A DNA stretch of 64,000 nucleotides, taken from assembly GCA_037013495.1 (NCBI GenBank), contig CM072804.1:34388501-34452500 (forward strand), given 5' to 3'. A model generated the notes under the pieces. The model was not told the DNA's origin. It did no database searches and saw nothing but the letters and a program-made list of their open reading frames with translations. Positions within the stretch are counted from its first letter, which is position 1. Each line of letters starts with the position of its first letter. The position numbers were made by a program, and so were the translations under genes. This DNA comes from Hippophae tibetana (lineage: Eukaryota; Streptophyta; Magnoliopsida; Rosales; Elaeagnaceae). Below are positions 11,340 through 20,779 of this stretch, piece by piece.

Positions 11340-12240
11340 CTACATCTTTATTTCCTTTGTCTCTTTCTGTCGACAATTTATTTTCTTATTTTCTTTGTCA
11401 TTTTCTACCGGTGGTTCTTTTGATGACGTTGATGATGACACATCTTCATCTTCTCTATCTTTGATGCAGAGGGTGCATCTGAGGTCTTTGGTGGATTTTC
11501 TGGGATATAAGTAGAATACCTTTATCATTTCTTGATTTCCAAGTTGTTGCTGTTAAAATTGGTTTCATATTTGGTAATTTTTTCACCCTCTTCTTTTGAC
11601 AGAGCCATGCTACTGTGGGAAATGATGATGTTTTTACTAGTTGAATAATTTACTTTGATCTTAGTAGAATTTTCAATATTTATGAGTTCATAGTAAATTT
11701 GGCCTAGCATTTGACCTCTTCGTACACAAAGTTCTTGTGTGTTGAATTCTTTTTTTAGAAGTGTCCTTGGTTTGAGAATTTATAAGTTTGTGTTGGAAAT
11801 CCCTATCTTGATGAAATAGTAGGGACTAATATATCCTTTATCATTCTAGTCCATTAATGAATTAAAAAATCTAATATAAATAGGTTTATCACCTGCTTTA
11901 ATCTTCCTTTTAAAGTTCTTGATTTATCTTTTAAAATTCTCTGGAAAATAATTTAATTCACTTAAATTAATTCATGGATATATTTTTTCTATTAACCCTG
12001 CAAGAAAAGCCTTATATATAAATATTAGATCAACTCCTTCCAAGATATTGAATTTACTTCCTACAGAATATTCCTTGTTTGTAGTATAGAACTTCATATT
12101 TTCAATATATTCTTGGGTGCACTTTCTACCCAATTTATTGAGACTCAACCATTATGGTTTGCTGAGATTTCTATATTGGTCCTTTTCATCTTCAATGATT
12201 GGAGTATTTCTAGGGGATGTCTCTCTGAATAGCACTGAAT
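11340..12240 (-). pseudogene. Transactivator/viroplasmin-like region (fossil, tentative)
   Basis: Downstream of RNase H on the minus strand, a broken reading includes a GDKPIYIRFFNSLMD-like segment, FIKIGISNTN, then MLGQIYYELINIENSTKI and an IISHSSMALSKEE segment. Position after the polymerase and before the promoter is where caulimoviruses carry the inclusion-body/translation transactivator gene. I assign it on position and remembered wording, so it could be another viral ORF. Confidence 0.4.
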
Positions 12241-12379
12241 GCTTTACTATTTTGATGTCTCTTGAGGAGATGCTTATCTAAATAGCACTGGAGGCCTTGC
12301 TACTTTTCCATTCCTGAAAGCATAAAAATAGTTAGAGGTGCTAATTCTCTAGTAAAAGCATCAACTAAACTATTTTTAT

Positions 12380-13420
12380 GGCCTGGAAGATGTTCAACAT
12401 CAAAATTGTAATGTTGGAATCATTGTTGCCATCTAACTAATATTCCTTGTTTGTAATCACCTGCAATATTAGTTCTTAAGAAATAACCAAAATTTTTGTT
12501 ATCTGTTCTAACAATGAATCTGGAGCTTATAACATATATTGTAAATTTCTTAATGACTTTTTTAACATCTAAATATTCTTTTTCATTACTATGGTAATTT
12601 AATTCTGAACCTTGGAAAGATTCCAATAGATATCTACAAAGATATTCATCTTTGTCATCTACTCTTGCTTTAAGAACTACTCCCCAATATTCTTATGAAG
12701 CATTTGTTTCAATTATCATATTATCATTTGGTCCTAGATGGTATAAAGTTGGTAAATATTTTACCTTTTCTTTTATTATATCCATCTATAGAGTATCTTT
12801 TTCGGTCCATTTCTAGTTACGATCTTTTTTTAATTTTTCTTGTAATGGTTTTCTCATTTCTTCAAGTTTCTTGATGTAAGAATACCTAGAGCTTGTTTGA
12901 ATCCAAATAGTATAACTATCCAATGAAATTGTACTTGGGGGAAACTAAATGCTGTTAGTTTTTGGGATTCTTCATCCAGTCTTATTTGCCAAAATCTGCT
13001 TTTGCAATAAAAAATCGAGAAGTATTTATTTCCTTTTATTAATGATAATAGTTCTTCCTTTTTTGGAATGAAATATCCATCATCAATGGTTTCTTTATTT
13101 AGTGCTTTAAAGTTTATTATCATTCTCTTTTTCCTCTTCTTTTCTCATCTTTTTTCAACTAAGAATGTTGGACTAGAGTGAGGTGAATTACTTGGTATTA
13201 TGACTTTTAATTCCAAAAGTTCTTGAATTTGATTTCCAAATTCAATCTTATCTTCTGGAGTATAAATAATTGGGTTTACTCTTATGATCTTGTTAGGATC
13301 TCTTAATTTTATGTTGACTATTGTTTTAGATTTATTTATTTTTGAATCCAAAAGATTTTCTGAACTAACTGTTTTTAATAGTTTTCTAATGCGTATCATG
13401 ACTTTTTCTTCTTGTATTTC
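12380..13420 (-). pseudogene. Second pararetrovirus reverse transcriptase and RNase H (fossil)
   Basis: Minus-strand coding remnant. RT begins near 13400 (MIRIRKLLKTVSSENL), continues through IYTPEDKIEFGNQIQELLEL and SNSPHSSPTFLVEKR, then INFKALNKETIDDGY and a FGFKQA motif near 12900. RNase H wording (ELNYHSNEKEYLDVKK, RTDNKNFGYF, DYKQGILVRWQQ) occupies about 12660-12400. The order and spacing are normal for the family. Interrupted several times. Confidence 0.8.
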
Positions 13421-13689
13421 ATTGAGAAAAATAATTTTGTTTCTCTTCTATATCTAATGAAATATTTTCTAAATACATTTTTTTCTAGTCTTCTATCTTA
13501 CCACATTTTTTTCTTTTTATGTTGTATAAAAGTTTGGTTTGAGACAGTTAAAGCTTTTCTTATTTTAGAGACATAGATTGTATCTCCTTCTAAGATGGTG
13601 AGACTTATTTTGTCAAAATGTTGTGTGAAAGGTTGATAAAAGTTTAGGAAATTATTTCCAATTAACAAATCAACTTTTATATCCTATTG

Positions 13690-14030
13690 ATATATGGTAG
13701 GAATGTGAAATTTTTCTCCTCCTATCATTATATCATTATATTTTAATACCTTATTAAGTTTTGTTGTAGTGTTATTAACAATTCTTACAATTAAATCTTT
13801 TGGTGCTTGTTTTCAGCTTTCTTCTGGAAATACATATTTACTTACACACATACTAGCTCCTATATCTATATATGTATGTAATTGATAAGTGTTATAACCT
13901 TTAAATTTTAGTCCTACTTTAACGTAAGTACTATTTGGATTTGTAATACTATATAAATCATTCATCTTCTGATGAATAATATCCACAATTTGAGTGTTCA
14001 TATTCTGAGTTAGTTATTTCTTCCTCAATT
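13690..14030 (-). pseudogene. Second pararetrovirus protease region (fossil)
   Basis: Open stretch 14001-13813 reads ...KVGLKFKGYNTYQLHTYIDIGASMCVSKY. The IDIGAS motif corresponds to the D-[ST]-G-A-S active-site motif of caulimovirus aspartic proteases, and the preceding YQLHTYID context is typical of that genus group. It lies between the coat zinc knuckle and RT. Confidence 0.65.
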
Positions 14031-14099
14031 TCTTCCGGTAGATAAATACTATAAGTATCATCTATATCAAATTCCTTGATTGGTTCTAATTCCATTTTG

Positions 14100-15850
14100 A
14101 AATCTTCTTATAAGATTTTTTCTTTTTGTGGAAATTCCTTTTTATGTTGAAGTTTTCTTTGACATTCATTAGCATAATGTCCTTCTTCATTACAAATTCA
14201 ACATCTGTATATTTTCTTTCCTCAAGGGCAATAATTCCTTTTTTCAAAAAATTTATACTTCTTTCTTCTAAAATATTTTTTTCTTGTAGTTTTCTCTATT
14301 AAATCTCTTTTTATATTTTTGGAAATTTTATTTTCTGAATTTATATTTTTGTTTATAAGAATTTATATTACATTCATATTTTTCTAGTATTCTAAAATCT
14401 TTTGTATCACAATAGATTTTATCATTTCCTTTTATCTTCTTATATTCTTTTCTTTCTTAGTATTTAATAATGATCCAAATTTTAAGGTTTCTTATTCTTC
14501 CTCCTTGAGTATCTGATATAGTTTCTCTATTACTTTGTTCCTAACTTTTTGTTAAGGTCTTATGTAGTGTTCCGAGTAATCTTTGGAAAAAACTTTTCTT
14601 TATAAGTTTTTTGCATAGGGGTTGTAATTTATTTTAATATATTTCATATTCACAAATAAAAGAATCTATGTAACATATGTTACAAATTTCCATATTTGTA
14701 AGATGCATTTAGCTTCATTGATTTCATTTTCACTGGATTCAGTGATAGTTCTTCCTTTATCTTCTCCAATAAGTTCTTTGTATATTTTATTTATTATTGT
14801 ATCTAAGTATTTCCTTTTTGTGGAAGCATTTCCTTACATTAACAAATGTTTTTGATCTATTAAGTATGAAAACCAAACTTTAACATTTTTTGTCATTTTA
14901 TGTGCTATAAGTACTCTGTAGATTGAAAGATTTGTTTGGGTAGTTTGTATGAGCCCACTTATACTTCTTTCTTCTTGTCTCATATACAATCTAAATCTAG
15001 AAGTTCAGACTTATAATTATCATGGAGTTTGAACTCTGGTAGAATACTACCTCTAGTTCTCTAATGCAACCCTTTCTGCATTTTAGTTGGTTGTCTTCTT
15101 CTATCTGTGGTATCAGGTTGTTCTATTTTTGTTCCTATTTATTCCTCCCCTATGTGGGTCAGATGTTCCTTCTTGGTAAGGAAGTGGTAATGAAATTGGT
15201 GTTATATGACCTTTTAGGGTCATGTTTTCTAGTTTCGAATCGATTTTACTGATCATTGTCATATCATCCTCTTCTTTGTTAGTACAATTTTTTTTTCATT
15301 ATAATGTTCTTCTATTTCTTCATTGGTTAGTGTCAATAAACTAACTAATGTTTCGATATCCCTATTTTTAGGGTCCATGAATTTTCTTTCTAATTCTTTT
15401 TTATATTTCATTAAATTGGAGTTATCTCTTTGTTTTTAGATTGTTATTCATTTTTTCTTTTCTCATTTTTAGGAATCAAGGAATCTAATCTCCTAGGTGA
15501 TTCTTCTTTTAGTCATTCTAAGGGATCATATTTATGACCTATTATTTCATTATTTTTATGTATGTTGTATACATTTTTTTTTAATTCTGAAAATTTCTTG
15601 TGTATATCTTGTTGTTGTTTATTATAACCGTATTCCTTTATTCCTTATAGTAATTCTTTTTGTGCATTTATTATTTTCTGTAAATATTTTGTGTTTATTT
15701 CTTGGACTAAATCCATTTACTCTGTTAATAGTTGTACAATTTCAAATAATGTTGCTTGATTTTTGTGCTATATCGATTATGTTTTCATTTATTTCTAAAT
15801 ACATATTTTTCTTCATTTATTTTTAAAATGTTACTATTCAATTCCGTTAG
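14100..15850 (-). pseudogene. Second pararetrovirus coat protein region (fossil)
   Basis: Minus-strand remnant of the capsid protein. A well-preserved zinc knuckle, CNEEGHYANECQRKLQHKKE, reads at about 14205-14140 and is preceded by a basic stretch. Upstream (14300-15850) broken lysine/isoleucine-rich reading continues, including KMTKNVKVWFSYLIDQKH near 14850. Upper boundary uncertain. Confidence 0.6.
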
Positions 15851-17646
15851 ATTTAACTTTCGTTAAGTTTTAGCATATTTTTGAAGTTTTTAAAAATTTA
15901 AAAATATTTTTAAAGATTCCTCGTGCCTTGGGCATGTAAGTATTAATCCGAGATACAAAAGTGTCACCTTTTAACATAATAATTTCGTTTATGTAACTTG
16001 GACGGCCTGCAATTTCGGCAGCATATGGCCTGCTGAAAACGTTATTTAGTCTCCATTTTCTTCTTCATTTTTTTAATATTAAAGTAAATCTAATAAAGAT
16101 TTAAAATTTTATTTAGTTTTTAACTTTAGTATTTAATTTTTCAATTTATTATTATATATTTAAATTTAAATCAATTATATAATATTTATTTATTTAATAA
16201 TAAAAAATAATATTTAGTGTCTTTTTTTCAAAAAAGTTATTTAGTTTTTTAAATTTATTTTTAATATTTAATTAAATCTATCATTTTTTAAATTATCATA
16301 TAACCTTTAACTAGTTTATTAATTTAATTGTACAAATAAAAGTATTGTACTCAACTTTCACATCAAAACATATATGAATTTAGTATTTAGATTCTCTCTG
16401 AACTATCTTTCTATATCTTCTCTTTTGTATTATCCTTTTTTCTTCTATTTATTTGTTGAGATAAATGAATCTAAATTTTTTTAATTTTGTAATTAGAATA
16501 ATTTAATTTTTATTATTTTTCATAATTTAATTATTTTGTTATGAAAAAAGAAAACATAAATATAAATATAAATGATCAAATTTTAAATTTTTTATTTTTA
16601 TATCAATTTTGTAATTATTATCGTTTATACTAAAGACAATTTATAAAATTGATATTTCAATAAAATTTAAAAGAATATGAGAAAAATAAAAATAAAATAA
16701 AAATTAATCATTTATCCTTGTATAATTAGTTCTTAAAAATAAAATGACTAAATTACTATAAAAAAACAAAAAAGAAACAAAATTTTTATGTTATGTCTTA
16801 AAAATTAATTTTTTTAAAGAACAGTAAAAAATGAAATTTCAGAACCTATCTAAAATAATAATAATAACAACAACAACAACAACAACAATAATAATAAAGA
16901 AAGAAAAGTAGAAGAAAAGATGAATATAAATGTATTATGTTAATTCTAAAAATGGGACTTAAGTGTTGTAATTTTTTTTATAAAAATTAATCCTATTGTT
17001 ATGAAATAGGATTGCACAATAATAATAATAATTTTTTTATGTTTTTATTTTATTTTTCTTTAATTTTTTTAGTTACAGTTTATCGAAGTTATAACGGTTT
17101 TTATATAACGTAATTAAAAAAGTAAAAAAATTAAATTTATCCTTATACAATCATTTTTAAACAATAATAAAACTAAACTATTAAAAAAATAAGTATAATA
17201 TCTAAGTATTATTTTTACAATAAATAAAGGATTATGTAAATGTTTTTCTCTTCAAAATAAATTGCCATACCTATTTTTTATTAGGTGGTGTGCCTTAATA
17301 ATCAAGTAAAAACATATATGTAATTTTTGATTATGCAATTAATATAATAAAAATTCATTATATTGTCTTTATAATTATAATATTGTTGAATATTAGTGGT
17401 TATGCAGGAAAATTGTAAGCGGCATGGTGCTTGAGATAGAGTTCCTGCAAGCTTATTCATCGCTCTTAAAAGTGGGTATCCGCACATTCAGTAGTGTTTG
17501 GTTAGTTAGAGATAATATTGGACTGGACCACAAGTTTGATGTACATCACTAAATGATTTTTACTATATCCGTATGTGATAACCATCTATTATTCTCAATT
17601 ACATAAAAGAGTGTAGCATATTGTTGCTTTACTTCAGTCAATAAGT
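15851..17646. other. AT-rich spacer with microsatellite
   Basis: No coding signal or known repeat recognised. The base composition is strongly AT-rich. At 16854-16897 there is an (AAC)n/(AAT)n microsatellite. Confidence 0.5.
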
Positions 17647-17679
17647 CACTACTACAAAAATGGGTATAAAAGTCGGTTT

Positions 17680-19221
17680 TTAACCGACTTTAAACAAATT
17701 TAAAGGTTTCTTTTGATATCTAAACTTGTGTCCATATCGTTTGAATGTCATCCCATTCAATTGCCTTAATATCTCAATACCTCGCAAAGGTCGAGTTGCA
17801 TGATCATGATCTTCTTCACCATCGAAAGGTTTCTTTTGGTATCTAAACTTGTGTCCAGATGGCAAAAATCTCCTATGTTTTCTATAAGACATCTTTCGTC
17901 CGTGAACAAGATACTTTGCAGAAGTTCCATCACTACATATAGGACATCCCTTGTAACCTTTTGTTGCATGTCCTGATAAGTTTCCATAGGCAGGAAAATC
18001 ATTAATTGTCCATAAAAGAACCCCCTTCAAGTTAAAGTATTCTTCTTTATATGCATCGTAAACATTTACACCATCATTCCACAACGTCTTTAAATCATCT
18101 ATCAGAGGCTGCAAATATACATCAATATCAACACCGGGTTGTTTCGGTCCTGAGATCAATAATGTTAACATCATGAATTTTCTTTTCATACACAACCAGG
18201 GAGGAAGGTTGTATGTTACCATAATTACTGGCCAACAACTATATCTACTACTGAGGGAACTATGTGGATTAATTCCATCAGTAGCAATGGCAAGACGCAG
18301 ATTGCGCGGATCAGATGAAAAATGAGGAGATAAATTATCTACTACTTTCCAATTTGGAGAATCACAAGGATGACGTAGCACCCCATCATCAGATCGATTA
18401 TCTGAATGCCAAGTCAACATCTTTGATGTATATTTACTATTGAACAACCTTTGAAAGCGAGGGATCGGAGAAAAGTACCAAAGAACCTTTGCAGGCATGC
18501 CTTTCTTATGTGTTGTACTCTCATTTGTACCATGCTTCCATCTCGATTCTTTACACATAGGACAATCATGTAATGTCTCATATTCTTTTCTATAAAGAAT
18601 GCAATCATTAGGACAAGCGTGAATCTTATGATATTCCATGCCAAATCGACTAAGAGATTTCTTCACTTCATACATTGAAGATGGCAATTCAATACCCTCA
18701 GGAAACATATCGACTAGTAGAGTTAGTAATTCTGTGAATCCCTTGTCAGAAAAACCATGTTTTGCCTTGACATTGTACAAATAAACCAATCCTGACATCT
18801 TAGTGTATTTTTTGCATTTTGGATACAACGGTTTTTCGGCATCTTCTATAAGTTTATTAAAGGTTTCGGGATCATCCTCGCGTAATTCATCTTCAACACC
18901 ACGAAACATATTTTCTGTCTGTACATTATGATATGATGTATGTAATCCACCCACATTCTTATTATACTTTTCTCCATGAGTATTATCAATATTTTCTCCA
19001 TGATAATACCAACATTTATAGCTCAATAGAATACCATTATGGATAAGGTGATACTTAACCTCATCAAATTCATGAAATCACTCATTTTTACATTTAACGC
19101 ATGGGCATCGAATCATACTACTTCCAGTATTACTAGTTCTACAAGCAAATTCCATGAAACTTTCAACTCCAGAAATATAGTCTTGCTCAATTCTACACTT
19201 TGACATCCAAGATTTGTCCAT
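17680..19221 (-). pseudogene. TNP2-type CACTA transposase, N-terminal half
   Basis: I take ATG 19221-19219 as the start: it opens MDKSWMSKCRIEQDYISGVE, the usual start of the transposase-associated domain, with its CPCVKCKN zinc-like motif at residues 39-46. Codon 48 (19080-19078) is TGA where the family has Trp. Downstream the frame stays open for 448 codons. It contains CPNDCILYR and CPMC (Cys pairs), HPCDSPNWK, LAIATDGINPHSS, LPPWLCMKRKFMMLTLL and INDFPAYGNLSGHATKGYKG, all hallmarks of the Transposase_21/TNP2 family. It ends early at GMTFKRYG followed by a repeated HKFRYQKKP segment, already used some 50 residues earlier, so the C-terminal half, with any later catalytic acid and the DUF4218-type region, is absent. 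The gene is inactive as it stands. Confidence 0.9.
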
Positions 19222-19224
19222 TTT

Positions 19225-19945
19225 CTATTAATGACATTAATTAAACATATTACTTAATTATGTATTATTATATATAAATTTCCTAATTATTAGAATATAT
19301 ATCAAAACATACATAATGCAAAATAGTTATCATTTTAATCATTTTACAAAACCATTTATATACAAATTAAAAAATAAGCAGTTCATGTTTCATGAATATA
19401 TATATAAAAACCAATCACGCGGTTGATTCTAATTTCTAAGCATGTTATTATATCATAATTACAAAATAATATTAATTATACGTATAAATAAATTTATCCA
19501 AGCAAACCCACAAAACATTTCACATATTATTGAATACATACAAGTAATAATTCAAACATTATTATTACAAGCAAACAAAAAAACATAACTAAATCAAAAA
19601 TTTATACAAAAATACGCTGTTCCTAATTAACGAAATACATTTACACGCTGATAAATTAGCACAAATTTCACGCTGTTCCTAATTAACACGCTGATAAATT
19701 AGCACAAATTTCACGCTGTTCCTAATATACCCATAAATAGATTTTAACATTTTGCTAAAAAAAAAGAAAAACTGACAGATAATATTGTGAGAAGAGAAAA
19801 CTTACAAACGTCCGTTAAAATGGTGGTTGGAGGTGGTCGGAAATGTAGAACGAAGGTGGCGCACGGTTAAGATTTTGGGAGAAAATGGGAGTGAGGAAAG
19901 GAGAGGATCGAAGAAGAAAATTGGAAATCTGCGTACAAAATGAGA
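19225..19945 (-). other. Probable 5'UTR exon and intron of the transposase gene
   Basis: On the minus strand a pyrimidine-rich stretch (about 19945-19806) ends in GTTT|GTAAGTTTTC, giving a splice donor at 19805. TAG at 19227-19225 directly before AAAATGG gives an acceptor 4 bases ahead of the start codon. The intron would be 581 bases. The same exon style with a GTAAGT donor recurs in the cousin element at about 44870-44942, which supports it as a family feature. The intron is AT-rich and contains a short duplicated CACGCTG-ATAAATTAGCACAAATTT segment near 19640-19725. Confidence 0.5.
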
Positions 19946-19961
19946 TGTTAGGGCATATATT

Positions 19962-20188
19962 AGGTGGATAGCGTCGGTTAACCACGTCAACCGACGCTAT
20001 GTTACGTGGATAGTGTCGGTTGTCCACGTCAACCGACGCTACGTTACGTGGATAGCGTCGGTTGTCCACGTCAACCGACGCTACGTTACGTGGATAGCGT
20101 CGGTTGTCCACGTCAACCGACTCTACGTTACGTGGACAACCGACGCTATCCACGTAACGTAGCGTCGGTTGACGTGGACAACCGACTT
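19962..20188. repeat. CACTA subterminal 42-bp tandem array with inverted unit
   Basis: Four direct units start at 19962, 20004, 20046 and 20088, each containing GATAGCGTCGGTTG-CCACGTCAACCGACGCTACGTT in two pieces (an inverted pair GCGTCGGTT / AACCGACGC). A fifth unit from 20130 to 20188 is reversed. In En/Spm-type elements such subterminal motifs bind the element's own DNA-binding protein and overlap the promoter. Here they sit just upstream of the probable transposase exon 1. Confidence 0.85.
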
Positions 20189-20263
20189 TAAATTCATTAA
20201 AAGTCGGTTTTTGGTAAAAACCGACTTTAGACATCGACTTATATACCCCTTTTTGTAGTAGTG

Positions 20264-20779
20264 AGTATGACGTTATTGTTTATATCTTTGTGTTTCTAGT
20301 CATTATGTTCTCGTGACGAACACTTTTTTTCTATGAGTCCATATATATATATAATTTAATACATCCAAAGCGATAAATAAATAATCATCCTAATTACCAA
20401 AAAAGCATTATTGATCAAGTCTAATAAATGCTAACTCATCATATAAATATGATTATAAAATAATCTTAATAAATAAATAAATATCAAATAATTATCTTAA
20501 AAAAATAATTATAATAGATGTCTATTATGTACACATTCAGAACCTAACTTTTCTTCTTATATATCTTTACATATGTACATATTCATAATTATCCGATCTT
20601 ACAATATCATATGAAATAGATTTTATCTCACATAACAAACGGCCATATCTAGACACGATCTTTCCTCATAATCATAGAGTGATATCGTAGATATCTTCTA
20701 GACTTCATCATTTTATTACTTACATAAGTATCGTAAGGCCAAAGACTACCCTTTCACTATGATATGAGGTTTTAATGGT
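20264..20779. other. AT-rich spacer
   Basis: Flank of the CACTA insertion. I see no gene, RNA or element end here. Confidence 0.4.

Larger units (their letters stand above)
10347..15850 (-). mobile_element. Second endogenous pararetrovirus, caulimovirus/solendovirus-like (fossil)
   Basis: Reading on the minus strand from high to low coordinates: coat region with zinc knuckle, protease, RT, RNase H, a transactivator-like region, promoter and leader, then a small ORF. The RT wording (INFKALNKETIDDGYFIPK, then KEELLSLI) and RNase H wording (RTDNKNFGYFLRTN) are of the caulimovirus/cavemovirus/solendovirus kind, clearly different from the virus at 1-8506. The order is a circular permutation of the family map, expected for an integrated circular genome. 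It is a fossil with many breaks. Both ends are approximate. Confidence 0.8.
17647..20263 (-). mobile_element. CACTA (En/Spm) DNA transposon, internally deleted
   Basis: Both ends are preserved. The left end starts CACTACTACAAAAATGG and the right end is its complement, with about 29 bases of inverted repeat and two mismatches (17647-17675, 20235-20263). The 3-bp target duplication AGT flanks it at 17644-17646 and 20264-20266. Just inside each end is a hairpin with AAGTCGGTT/AACCGACTT arms (17670-17690; 20201-20227). The promoter-side end carries a tandem repeat array, followed inward by a probable 5'UTR exon, an intron and a TNP2-type transposase gene. At 2.6 kb it is far shorter than autonomous CACTA elements. 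It retains only part of the transposase and no TNPA-type second gene that I can see, so it would depend on another copy. Confidence 0.92.

Noticed and set aside
19815-20234. ORFs with repeated RYPRNVASVDVDN-type and VGCPRQPTLRYVD-type peptides
   Set aside because: They are translations of the 42-bp CACTA subterminal array; 42 is a multiple of three, so any stop-free frame stays open.
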